A DNA stretch of 64,000 bases. It comes from Larix kaempferi (Eukaryota > Streptophyta > Pinopsida > Pinales > Pinaceae). The position numbers and the translations under genes were made by a program. The stretch lies in the NCBI GenBank assembly GCA_027924585.1, contig BSBM01000602.1, forward strand, positions 7,067,501 through 7,131,500. The letters are read 5' to 3'. Below, piece by piece: positions 45,618 through 56,641 of this stretch. The notes under the pieces were generated by a model, which did not search any database, was not told the origin of the DNA, and was given only the letters and a program-made list of their open reading frames with translations. Position 1 is the stretch's first letter, and the number at the start of each line of letters is the position of its first letter.

Positions 45618-48600
45618 TCATGTTATTCGTTCAAGTAGGTCAAGGATAGCTTGTACACCATGTTTATTTATCTTGGCCTTCTTGCAATGTTCTTTCTTAG
45701 CCATCCATGCCCAAACTATGGTATCAATTGGAATAGATCCAAGCTCTATGTCATCAGGATTTGGTACCCAATATTCTTCTAATACTTTTCCATTGTATTT
45801 CCCTGAACCGGGCTTCCACCAATCAACTTTAACATGAAGAGTATCACTTTCATCATCTTGAAATATATTTGAGGTGGCTTTTTCCATCCAAATCATCTCC
45901 CCTTCTTCCTCGTTTCCTGATCTAACTAGCAACATCTTTCCTTTCTCAACATCATTAATAGGGTTGAATGTTGTCTTTGGCTTATTGCACTTGGGTCCAA
46001 CATACACGGGTTCACCTGTCATAGTATCAAAATCCCCATCCATAATATTTGAGATTGCATGAAGCGCATTACAACCAACATCTGGAGTTTGCCTTGTCTT
46101 GGGCCAAAAATCCTCAGAAGATGAATCGTGATCATTGTAATCTTCATATAAAGTATCAAGAACTCTTTCCCAATACTCTACCTTATTTTTCCATTCTGGT
46201 GTAACAATTGGCAAATCCTCACCACCCATTGTGTCTTTCCACATTTTTATGTATGATGTTATTCCTTCTTTTAGTTCTTTTAAATAGATTTCATTCTCTT
46301 TGGGATGTAAGAAAGATGGCTTCCCTATGGGCAGTTTAGATCGACCTTCATCGTCTGTATTCCATAACTCAACTGGTTCTGACCACTCAACATCTCTTAT
46401 GGATTCTTTATACCTTAATACCGGAACATCATTGAGTACAAGAAATTGGAAGTATTGAACATTAAGATGTCCAACTAGTGCATTTTTTCCTTCCTTGATG
46501 TATCCATTAAGGAAGCTTTTGAAGTCATACACCTTATCAATCAGTTTAGGTGGAAACACTCTTTTTTCTTCAATTTTGCGATATGTATCCATCATCTCAG
46601 GTAGAGAATATATATCTTTACTTTTCAAGCTGGAAGACATTCTCCCATAGGTCCCGTCTATGTCTTCATGGGTGTGTCCCATGAGCAAGAACCCAACCTC
46701 AATAGTGATGAAGACACCAAGTGCAGTGAGAAGTGATAGAAACATGAAAAGATAACGATTTTTATTATCACTTGCTGCATTATCCAATTGTAACAATAAA
46801 TGTGGAGGAAGAGGTTTAAAATCGATATCTTGATTTTCTAATCTTCCATGAGATAAAAATTCATCCTTGTACACTCTACATTTTGAGTAAATAGAGGTGT
46901 CAAGTAATGCATTTGAAAGTGGGTTTCTTGAACTTACACTCTCATAAAGAAGATCACCATACATATCAAGATGTGGGTCTTCAAGGTCCCTAAAGCACTT
47001 AGCAAGTGATGTAATGGTAAATTGTGATCCCATATGTACAAATGGTAGGGAGAAATGACCAAAACCTCCTGTCTTATGCCCATGTGTTAGCATACCTGTC
47101 AATGACAAACCCAAGTTTATTCCTACAATAGATTTTGATTTGACGCGTAGCCTTGGAATTGAAGTCTTTGTTTTATCCATTTTATCATGGATAATACTCA
47201 AATACTCCTTTGGAAACCTCTCTGACATGATTTTGTGGGCATAGTAGCAATGTCTTCCACACATAACGATCTTGTTATGTTTGTTCAATCTAGCGCGTGT
47301 CGTTTCTTCCAACTCTTTTGTAGTTGCTGACTTCATTTGTGCTTTCAACACAATACATTCACCACATTTACTGAAGTTGGTGTTCTTTGAGAATGCCACG
47401 TCTCGAAAATGAGTGTTCCAAATCTTACTCATTGTTGGTTGTGATATTAATGGAAAATTGAGCTTTTCCAAACCCACATTGATCTCTTTTAACAAAGAGC
47501 TTTGTGTGTAAGTCGAAGGCAACAATCTTAGAGGAGAAGAAGTTCCATCTGCTTCGACTTGACGTGTTTGGTTTGGCGAAAAATCTGAATTGTACATTAC
47601 AATTGTATGCAGTATTTCTATGGCCGCCACAGTTTGTGCACGTGCTTTACATGTATTGGTGTTACCATGAATGGATTCCATATGTCCTTGTTCAAAATTA
47701 TGTTGGTAGCTATAGAAGGTGCTTTGAGGAATCTTATGTATCTTGTACCATGCTTTCTTACAAATAACATTACCATCAAATCTCATGTCCTTTACTTTTC
47801 TAATAATAGGAGGTAGGCCATGGCCATGGCTCATTGACATGATAGTGTTTGAAACAAGTGAATTCAATACAAATTCCCTGATACCATTTTTGTATTTGCA
47901 TTCCATATCCCTTCTAGCATTTGTAATGGCATTCCTATCCACATGTTGAAGACAATCTTGTTTACAACATTCATCTGCAGCCAAAAGTCGGACTTCTTTC
48001 TCTTTATCTATCTTGGTTTGACGTTTTGCAAATTTTTCTCTTGTCATAGCTCGTTTAATCTTTTTATATGGCCTCGATGCATTAAGAACATTGACATCTT
48101 GATCTTTTTGATTATAAATATCCCCATCCCATTGGTATAAAGGACTTGTATCCTCTATAACATCCCATATCAGCATTTCCATGGGTGGCTCTTTGTACTT
48201 TGTCTTGACCCTTAACATCTCACCTATGTTGTCCACCAATTTATGTATTGGCCATCTAACCAATCCATGTATAGACTTATCCCCAATCTTGCATCTTTGA
48301 CAATACCCATGTATCTCTTCCACAAAAACACCAAAGTTATCTTCACCTAGTGTTTCACCCACAACCATGTCATCCTCATGGACATTAACTATCATTCCTT
48401 TGGCAATGCACATAATTGTTCCTATGCATCCATGTGTAAGAGAAACCCTTGTACATGTGAATGCAGCCCTATCTTGTGGAATATTTATGGGTTGATCTTC
48501 ACAATGAGGTTTCAAATCTATTTCTGGCCAAATCTCATAAGATTCTATTGCACCCCCTAGTGTTTCCTCAAATCCAGTTGGATGTGGTAAAGGAGCATCA

Positions 48601-48769
48601 TTTTTTAACACCTTCTCAATTCTAACCACTATGCATCCTTTCTTTACAATCTTTCCATGAACCTTATTCCCAAGCTCTGTATTGAATATGGAGCCCTCAC
48701 CCACCTTCACTCCATGTTGTAAAGGATCTACTTTGTCTCCAATAGAAAATGTTGAAAAAACATTTGCAC
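45618..48769 (-). CDS. DUF7869-type protein, probable DDE transposase, intact large exon
   Basis: Uninterrupted from an acceptor (intron 48770-48863) to the stop at 45618. The GTG at 48708-48710 is the first start-like codon, but a spliced N-terminus is more likely. Numbering from that GTG: the N-terminal 83 residues belong to the repeated module, then comes a Cys-containing segment (GYCQRCKIG). A CCKQDCLQ cluster with a following VICKKAWYKIHKIP is the pattern I recall N-terminal to DUF7869. The core has LLLQLDNAASDNKNRY (Asp643) and LLMGHTHEDIDGTYGRM (Glu682, Asp683, Asp685). DUF7869 is found in scattered eukaryotes and is thought to be RNase-H-like; calling it a DDE transposase is inference. 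The expected first acidic residue is not obvious: the matching strand reads SIVGINLG (Asn532). The C-terminal 90 residues look like a small beta domain (VKVDWWKPG). The absence of any stop in over 1000 codons in this decayed landscape implies recent activity or selection. Confidence 0.75.
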
Positions 48770-48863
48770 CTGTACACCAAACATAACAAACTTAGTATTT
48801 TCTCAAAAAAACATTCAATAAACTATGAATAATTCTTAACACATGCTTTGGTATTTGATTTAC

Positions 48864-49403
48864 CTATGGTGTGCCTCAAATCTGTAGTCCTCCATGGATG
48901 TGTGTCCCCTTCATCAACATATTCCACAATCAAATGTGGTTGAGTGACATCAATTATCAAAACCATAACATAACCTGCAACAACCCTTCCTCCACCATAA
49001 TAAGTTCCAACTTATGTAGATTCAACCTTTCCTAGCCCAATAACTTGACCATTAACCAGGAGGTCAACATAGTCCCCTTTTGTGAAAATTATACTTGCAG
49101 CCCTATCTTGTGGAATATTTATGGGTTGATCTTCACAATGAGGTTTCAAATCTATTTCTGGCCAAATCTCATAAGATTCTATTGCACCGCCTAGTGTTTC
49201 CTCAAATCCAGTTGGATGTGGTAAAGGAGCATCATTTTTTAACACCTTCTCAATTTTAACCACTATGCATCCTTTCTTTACAATCTTTCCATGAACCTTA
49301 TTCCCAAGCTCTGTATTGAATATGGAGCCCTCACCCACCTTCACTCCATGTTGTAAAAGATCTACTTTGTCTCCAATAGAAAATGTTGAACAAACATTTG
49401 CAC
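48864..49403 (-). pseudogene. Tandem exon copy 1 (nearest the gene), with a stop codon
   Basis: 540 bases, flanked by introns 48770-48863 and 49404-49497 (GTAAAT...TGTACAG on the minus strand). 540 is divisible by 3 and the flanking phases match, so the exon can be skipped or repeated without shifting the frame. It encodes 180 residues resembling the plant Transposase_23/DUF8039 module (GDKVDLLQHGVKVGEGSIF, ..VHGKIVKKGC.., ..IWPEIDL..). A TAA at 49012-49014 truncates it after GKVEST. Confidence 0.75.
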
Positions 49404-49497
49404 CTGTACACCAAACATAACAAACTTAGTATTTTCTCAAAAAAACATTCAATAAACTATGAATAATTCTTAACACATGCTTTGGTATTTGATTTAC

Positions 49498-50037
49498 CTA
49501 TGGTGTGCCTCAAATCTGTAGTCCTCCATGGATGTGTGTCCCCTTCATCAACATATTCCACAATCAAATGTGGTTGAGTGACATCAATTATCAAAACCAT
49601 AACATAACCTGCAACAACCCTTCCTCCACCATAATAAGTTCCAACTTATGTAGATTCAACCTTTCCTAGCCCAATAACTTGACCATTAACCAGGAGGTCA
49701 ACATAGTCCCCTTTTGTGAAAATTATACTTGCAGCCCTATCTTGTGGAATATTTATGGGTTGATCTTCACAATGAGGTTTCAAATCTATTTCTGGACAAA
49801 TCTCATAAGATTCTATTGCACCCCCTAGTGTTTCCTCAAATCCAGTTGGATGTGGTAAAGGAGCATCATTTTTTAACACCTTCTCAATTCTAACCACTAT
49901 GCATCCTTTCTTTACAATCTTTCCATGAACCTTATTCCCAAGCTCTGTATTGAATATGGAGCCCTCACCCACCTTCACTCCATGTTGTAAAATATCTACT
50001 TTGTCTCCAATAGAAAATGTTGAACAAACATTTGCAC
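49498..50037 (-). pseudogene. Tandem exon copy 2, with the same stop codon
   Basis: Same layout as copy 1, introns 49404-49497 and 50038-50131. It carries the identical TAA at 49646-49648. It has Cys for Trp in the IWPE motif (reads ICPE), one of the few differences between copies. Confidence 0.75.
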
Positions 50038-50131
50038 CTGTACACCAAACATAACAAACTTAGTATTTTCTCAAAAAAACATTCAATAAACTATGAATAA
50101 TTCTTAACACATGCTTTGGTATTTGATTTAC

Positions 50132-50671
50132 CTATGGTGTGCCTCAAATCTGTAGTCCTCCATGGATGTTTGTCCCCTTCATCAACATATTCCACAATCA
50201 AATGTGGTTGAGTGACATCAATTATCAAAACCATAACATAACCTGCAACAACCCTTCCTCCACCATAATAAGTTCCAACTTCTGTAGATTCAACCTTTCC
50301 TAGCCCAATAACTTGACCATTAACCAGGAGGTCAACATAGTCCCCTTTTGTGAAAATTATATTTGCAGCCCTATCTTGTGGAATATTTATGGGTTGATCT
50401 TCACAATGAGGTTTCAAATCTATTTCTGGCCAAATCTCATAAGATTCTATTGCACCCCCTAGTGTTTCCTCAAATCCAGTTGGATGTGGTAAAGGAGCAT
50501 CATTTTTTAACATCTTCTCAATTCTAACCACTATGCATCCTTTCTTTACAATATTTCCATGAACCTTATTCCCAAGCTCTGTATTGAATATGGAGCCCTC
50601 ACCCACCTTCACTCCATGTTGTAAAAGATCTACTTTGTCTCCAATAGAAAATGTTGAACAAACATTTGCAC
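50132..50671 (-). CDS. Tandem exon copy 3, open throughout
   Basis: Open over all 180 codons; the stop of the other copies is a GAA codon here. The first half (GDKVDLLQHGVKVGEGSIF to IWPEIDLKPH) and second half (GDYVDLLVNGQVIGLGKVEST to the end) share the pattern GD.VDLL..G..(V)G.G...T, so each exon itself encodes two diverged repeats. An acceptor (CAG at 50672-50674) precedes it, but the upstream donor is replaced by the satellite at 50749, so the true first exon is unknown. Function is presumably DNA or protein binding, by analogy with Transposase_23/DUF8039 modules; that is inference. Confidence 0.65.
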
Positions 50672-53036
50672 CTGTACACCAAACATAACAAACTTAGTAT
50701 TTTCTCAAAAAAACAGTCAATAAACTATGAATAATTCTTAACACATGCACACATGCTTATGCTAGAAGAAAAGCTAGCACTCATTAACTTTCCAAAAGAA
50801 AAACCCTAGGCATGGTGATTGGTGGTTGCTAAGTTATACCTTGGTCTTGTGCCATGTACTCTATTTTGAAATAAGCACATGGCACAAAATCAAGAAAAGC
50901 TAGTGACTCCTAGCTTTCATTCTAGCCTAAGCATTTCCTTATAGCATAAGCACACATATTTATGCTAGAATGAAAGCTAGTAGTCGCTAGCTTTCTAATA
51001 GATAAACCCTGGGCATGGTGATTGGTGGTTGCTAGCTTATACCTTGAGCTTATGCCATGTGCTCTATTTTGAAAGAAACACATGGCACAAGATCAAAAAA
51101 AGCTAGCAACTGCTAGCTTTCTTTCTAACATAATCATTTCCTTCTAGCATAAGTACACATGCTTATGCTAGAAGGAAAGTTATCAATCGCTAGCTTTCCA
51201 ATAGAAAAACCCTAGCCATGGTGATTGGTGGTTGCTAACTTATACCGTAATCTTGTGCCATGTCCTCTATTTTGAAATAAGCACATGGCACAAGATCAAG
51301 GAAAGCTAGCGACTGCTCGCTTTCCTTCTAACATAAGCATTTCCTTCTATCATAAGCACACATGCTTATGCTAGAAGGAAAGCTAGTAGTCGCTAGCTTT
51401 CCAATAGAAAAACCTTGGGCATGGTGATTGTTGGTTGCTAGCTTATACCTAGAGCTTGTGTCATGTACTCTATTTTGAAATCAGCACGTGGCACGGGATT
51501 AAGGAAAGCTAGCGACTGCTATCTTTCCTTCTAGAATAAGCATTTCCTTCTAGCATAAGCACACATGCTTATGTTATTGGAAAGCTAGAAATCACTAGCT
51601 TTCCAATAAAAAAACCCTGGGCATGGTGATTGGTGGTTGATAGGTTATACGTTGATCTTATTCCATGTGCTCTATTTTGAAAGAAGAACACGGAACAAGC
51701 TCAAGGAAAGCTAGCATAAGCATTTCCTTCTGGCATAACCACACATTCTTATGCTAGAAGGAAAATTATCAGTCGCTAGCTTTCCAATAGAAAAACCCTA
51801 GCCATGGTGATTGGTGGTTGCTAGCTTATACCTTGAGCTTGTGCCACGTGCTCTATTTTGAAAGAAGCACATAGCACAAGATAAAGGAAAGCTAGCGACT
51901 GCTAGCTTTCTTTCTAGCATAAGCATTTCCTTCTAGCATAAGCATAAGCACACATGTGCTTATGCTAGAAGGAAAGATAACAATTGCTAGCTTTCTAATA
52001 GAAAAACTCTAGCCATGAAGGGAAGCTAGCAGTCGTTAGCTTTCCAATTGATAACACTGTCCATGGTGATTGGTGGTTGCTAGCTTATACCTTCATCTTG
52101 CGCCATGTGCTCTATTTTGAAATAAACACATGGCACAAGATCAAGGAAAGCTAGCAATTACTAGCTTTCCTCCTAGCATAAGCATTTCCTTCTAGGATAA
52201 TAACACATACTTATGCTAGAAGGAAAGCTAGCAATCGCTAGATTTCCAATAGAAAAATCATGTCCATGGTGATTGGTGGTTGCTAGATTATACTTTGAGC
52301 TTGTGTCATGTGCTCTATTTTGAAATAAGAACATGGCAACAGATCAAAGAAAGCTGGGGACTGCTAGCTTTCCTTGTAGCATAAGAATTTTCTTCTATCA
52401 TAAACACACATGCTTATGCAAGAAGGAAAGCTAACAGTCGCTAGCTTTCCAATACAAAAACCCTGTCCATGGTGATTGGTGGTTGTTAGCTTATACCTTG
52501 AGCTTATGCCATGTACTCTATTTTTAATGAATGCTACCTTTCCTTCTAGCAAATGCATTTCCTTTTAGCATGACACGCATGCTTATGTTAGAAGGAAAGC
52601 TAGCAGTCGCTAGCTTTCCAATAGAAAAACCATGGGCATGGTGATTGGTGGTTGCTAGCTTATACTTTGAACTTGTATCATGTACTCTATTTTCAAATAA
52701 GCACATGGCACAAGATCAAGGAAAGCTAGCGACTGCTAGCTTTCCTTCTAGCATAAGCATTTCCTTCTAGGATAATAACACATACTTATGCTAGAAAGAA
52801 AGCTAGCAGTCGCTAGCTTTCAAATAGAAAAATCTTGTCCATGGTGATTGGTGGTTGCTAGCTTATACGTTGAGCTTGTGCCATGTGCTCTATTTTGAAA
52901 TAAACACATGGCAAAAGATCAAGGAAAGCCAGCGACTGCTACCTTTACTTGTAGCATAAGAATTTTTCTTCTAACGACTGCACACATGCTTATGCTACAA
53001 GGAAAGCTAGCCGTCGCTAGCTTTCCAATAGAAAAA

Positions 53037-53230
53037 TAATAAGAATCTCTTTAAGTTCACATTTCCTAAAGATTCATAATAGCCTGTCCCATAGAGACCA
53101 TCATTTAACTTGTTAGATGAATAACTTTTGGACATGTCAACATGAGAAAATAAGTTTTTATAAATGACAAGCTTTAAAAACTCAGCGTCTTCTTCCACAT
53201 TCACCTCATAATAAAACTTCCCATTACATA
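53037..53230 (-). pseudogene. Exon-like fragment in the satellite, copy A
   Basis: A non-satellite piece of about 64 codons on the minus strand with natural composition (CNGKFYYEVNVEEDAEFLKL, SHVDMSKSYSSNKL, YGTGYYESLGNV). It joins satellite sequence at both ends and is followed on the right by CATAGAAT. No family recognised. It may be a fragment of a gene the array invaded. Confidence 0.6.
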
Positions 53231-54698
53231 GAATAAGCACACATGCTTATGTTATTGGAAAGCTAGCAATCGCTAGCTTTCCAATAAAAAAACCCTGGGC
53301 ATGGTGATTGGTGGTTGATAGGTTATACGTTGATCTTGTGCCATGTGCTCTATTTTGAAAGAAGAACACGGAACAAGATCAAAAAAAGCTAGCATAAGCA
53401 TTTTTTTCTGGCATAACCACACATTCTTATGCTAGAAAGAAAGTTATGAGTCGCTAGCTTTCCAATAGAAAAAACTTAGCCATGGTGATTGGTGGTTGCT
53501 AGCTTATACATTGAGCTTGTGCCATGTGCTCTATTTTGAAAGAAGCACATGGCACAAGATAAAGGAAAGCTAGCGACTGCTAGCTTTCTTTCTAGCATAA
53601 TCATTTCCTTCTAGCATAAGCACACATGTGCTTATGCTAGAAGGAAAGATAACAATTGCTAGCTTTCTAATAGAAAAACTCTAGCCATGAAGGAAAGCTA
53701 GCAGTCGTTAGCTTTCCAATTGATAACATTGTCCGTGGTGATTGGTGGTTGCTAGCTTATACCTTCAGCTTGCGCCATGTGCTCTATTTTGAAATAAAGA
53801 CATGGCACAAGATCAAGGAATGCTAGCTTTCCTCCTAGCATAAGCATTTCCTTCTAGGATAATAACACATACTTATGCTAGAAGGAAAGCTAGCAGTCGC
53901 TAGCTTTCCAATAGAAAAATCCTGTCCATGGTGATTGGTGGTTGCTAGATTATACTTTGAGCTTGTGCCATGTGCTCTATTTTGAAATAAGAACATGGCA
54001 ACAGATCAAAGAAAGCTAGCGACTGCTAGCTTTTCTTGTAGCATAAGAATTTCCTTCTATCATAAACACACATGCTTATGCAAGAAGGAAAGCTAACAGT
54101 CGCTAGCTTTCCAATACAAAAACCCTGTCCATGGTGATTGGTGGTTGTTAGCTTATACCTTGAGCTTGTGCCATGTACTCTATTTTTAACGAATGCTACC
54201 TTTCCTTCTAGAAAATGCATTTCCTTTTAGCATGACACACATGCTTATGTTAGAAGGAAAGCTAGCAGTCACTAGCTTTCCAATAGAAAAACCCTGGGCT
54301 TGGTGATTGGTGGTTGCTAGCTTATACTTTGAACTTGTATCATGTACTCTATTTTCAAATAAGCACATGGCACAAGATCAAGGAAAGCTAGTGACTGCTA
54401 GCTTTCTTTCTAGCATAAGCATTTCCTTCTAGGATAATAACACATACTTATGCTAGAAAGAAATCTAGCAGTCACTAGCTTTCCAATAGAAAAATCTTGT
54501 CCATGGTGATTGGTGGTTGCTAGCTTATACCTTGAGCTTGTGCCATGTGCTCTATTTTGAAATAAACACATGACAAAAGATCAAGGAAAGCCAGCAACTA
54601 CTAGCTTTACTTGTAGCATAATATTCTTTCTTCTAGCGACTGCACACATGCTTATGCTACAGGGAAAGCTAGCAGTCGCTAGCTTTCCAATAGGAAAA

Positions 54699-54893
54699 TA
54701 ATAAGAATCTCTTTAAGTTCACATTTCCTAAAGATTCATAATAGCCTATCCCATAGAGACCATCATTTAACTTGTTAGATGAATAACTTTTGGACATGTC
54801 AACATGAGAGAATAAGTGTTTATAAATGACAAGCTTTAAAAACTCAGCGTCTTCTTCCACATTCACCTCATAATAAAACTTCCCATTACATAG
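54699..54893 (-). pseudogene. Exon-like fragment in the satellite, copy B
   Basis: Nearly identical to copy A, differing at a few residues (HLFSH for NLFSH, YGIGYY for YGTGYY). Its right edge is the CATAG at 54889-54893, where the TIR element begins. Beyond that element, at 59947, the frame (REKIGIL on the minus strand) runs on into the fragment, so copy B was continuous with that flank before insertion. Confidence 0.6.
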
Positions 54894-55780
54894 TGTTAGC
54901 ACTTAGATTTTATTCCAGTTGTAAAAGAATAACACCTAAGGTAACCTCTTTCAAACCAAGCTTTAGGTGGAAAACTCAGCCATTTTTCCACCAGAGAGGG
55001 CTCTCTCACAATACATATACAAGGACTGAAAAATATAAAAGTTCTCTCAAATTTTCTCAAAAGGATTTTCTGGTTGAAAAGGAAAACAAGAAACGCTCGG
55101 CATGGAGTCAAAGTTTCAAATATACAATATACCAGTAAGAGATTTATACCAAACAGATTTCCACAGAGGCAAGATAGCAATCATATTACAGTCAATTTGA
55201 TTTTTTCAGGTGGTACAGAAAGAAATAATGACATTCCATCAACAACAGGCATCTAACTTAGGATGAATCCATTGTCAACTTTAGAGAAAATAGTGAATAT
55301 TTAAATGATATAAAACGAGGCATAACCAGTATGAATCTCGAATTATTTCAGACATTCATTTAAATATAGAAGAAAAACATAATGGAAGATATAACAAAGG
55401 AAGTGAACATGCACATATAAAGATAAAGAAAAAACAGACTGTAAAGTTGATCAACACATGAATCTCTGGTCTCAAAAGATGGGTATTTTCACTGTACTGC
55501 TTTTATTTATCAAAAAATAGATCTCCAAACATACACTGTCTCTCAAAAAATTTCCAACCCCTTCAACAATGTCCTTCAACAAAATTTGGAAGAAGCTTGA
55601 CATTACTACTTCTTTTAACTAATAACTAAAAATATTTTAACTTAAAAGATAACTGTCTTTGAGCAATAGATAACTGTCTCCAAATAATATTACAAATTTA
55701 AAATAAAAGTATCCTTTTTGCCACTTGGCAAAAATTTTGAATATCATCTTTTCGCCACTTGGCAAGAGTTTTGAAAGCCT

Positions 55781-56641
55781 CTATGAATGGACAGAATATC
55801 TTGTCCTTCCATATTTTTCCACATAAGTCCACTGGTCGGCCGCGGGTAAGTCATAGTTGGTCATTTCCTTCACCAAGACTCGCATTTCAACATGACCTGC
55901 ATAAGAAACAAGAAGAAGGTTTCCACAGGTTGAGATTAGCATATTTAAAATTTCAAAATCCTCTGATATTTTCTCCATTAAAATTTTCCCTGTAAGCATA
56001 TGATCCAGCTGGTGGAACTTTCTGTGATCCATCCTTATATCAAATAGCAATCTCTTATAATCATTCAGAGGAATTAATTCATTTTTTTCATTCCAAAAAG
56101 CAGGAAACCCTTTGTTTACTAATTTTTCAAATTGCTTTTTGAACTTTACTACTTCTTCCCGTATTTCTCCACCTTTAGCTTCAACATTCTCAACATGCGA
56201 GTATTTCCCCAAGATCCTTCTGGCCCATGTGATAACTAAAATTCTGTTCGTTATATTCATGGCTATCAGGTCTGCTTCAGTTAGACTATTTAAAAATGTT
56301 ATTGCTTTCTGGGCTACATCTTTTGGCTTTTTATTTAAGCTTTCCTTGACGGCTCTGCAACTTTCGAAGGCATCTTTGACCACCTTTTCTTTGACTCTTA
56401 TGTAATCCAGATATGGTCTTAGTTTCTCAACTTCTTTTATAATTTGGTCCCACACCAGGTGTTTACAACCTTGCATAGCAGCTTGCCCTGTCACATGAGC
56501 TGCTAATCCTTTATTATTATTACTTAATTCCTTATTCTTTGTTTGCAAGGTTTTTATTTCTTTATTTTTTATTTCATTCTCTTCTGTCAGCTTCTGTATT
56601 TCAACCTTCAATTCTTTGATTTCATTTTCCCTTAAGCTTAC
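55781..56641 (-). CDS. Read-through extension of the element protein
   Basis: Same frame as 56642-58987, open from just after its TAG to a TAG at 55781-55783: 286 sense codons. It lacks an ATG near its start. It begins by continuing the upstream coiled coil (RENEIKELKVEIQKLTEENE), then a helical, soluble domain (WDQIIKEVEKLRPYLDYIR, NRILVITWARRILGKYS, DHRKFHQLDHMLTGKILME) of no recognised family. It is most likely translated by suppression of the TAG. Alternatively the TAG is a mutation in what was one 1069-codon gene. Confidence 0.6.
   Translation of the reverse strand, partial: VSLRENEIKELKVEIQKLTEENEIKNKEIKTLQTKNKELSNNNKGLAAHVTGQAAMQGCKHLVWDQIIKEVEKLRPYLDYIRVKEKVVKDAFESCRAVKESLNKKPKDVAQKAITFLNSLTEADLIAMNITNRILVITWARRILGKYSHVENVEAKGGEIREEVVKFKKQFEKLVNKGFPAFWNEKNELIPLNDYKRLLFDIRMDHRKFHQLDHMLTGKILMEKISEDFEILNMLISTCGNLLLVSYAGHVEMRVLVKEMTNYDLPAADQWTYVEKYGRTRYSVHS

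Larger units (their letters stand above)
48463..50748 (-). repeat. 634-base tandem array carrying exon plus intron
   Basis: Three full units (48463-49096, 49097-49730, 49731-50364) and a partial one (50365-50748) are spaced by exactly 634 bases. All GTG codons beginning the repeated frame fall at 48710, 49344, 49978 and 50612. Each complete unit spans one 94-base GT-AG intron and one 540-base exon, though the unit boundary lies inside the exon. Units 1 and 2 differ at only about five positions. The array ends inside an intron copy at 50748 and abuts the hairpin satellite. Confidence 0.95.
50749..54893. repeat. 203-base hairpin-rich satellite array with higher-order duplication
   Basis: Landmark GGTGATTGGTGGTTG (or close variants) occurs 18 times: 50814, 51017, 51220, 51423, 51625, 51806, 52065, 52268, 52471, 52640, 52843, 53303, 53484, 53737, 53930, 54133, 54302, 54505. 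The commonest spacing is 203 bases. Each monomer holds three inverted repeats: GGAAAGCTAGC..GCTAGCTTTCC, TTGTGCCATGTGCT..AGCACATGGCACAA, and GCTTATGCTAGAAGG..CCTTCTAGCATAAGC. Monomers 5-11 plus an exon-like fragment are duplicated as 12-18 plus the fragment, offset 1662-1678 bases. Short open frames within it are by-products. Confidence 0.95.

Noticed and set aside
47504-48560. Plus-strand frames of 60-87 codons across the DUF7869 gene
   Set aside because: They are antisense to a 1030-codon frame with clear family motifs.
52364-54220. Repeated 60-64 codon minus-strand frames at 52364, 52524, 54026 and 54186
   Set aside because: They are translations of the satellite monomers repeated at the 1662-base offset, not genes.
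50749-54893. CRISPR-like array of palindromic repeats
   Set aside because: Monomers are about 203 bases with no unique spacers, in a plant nuclear context; it is a satellite array.
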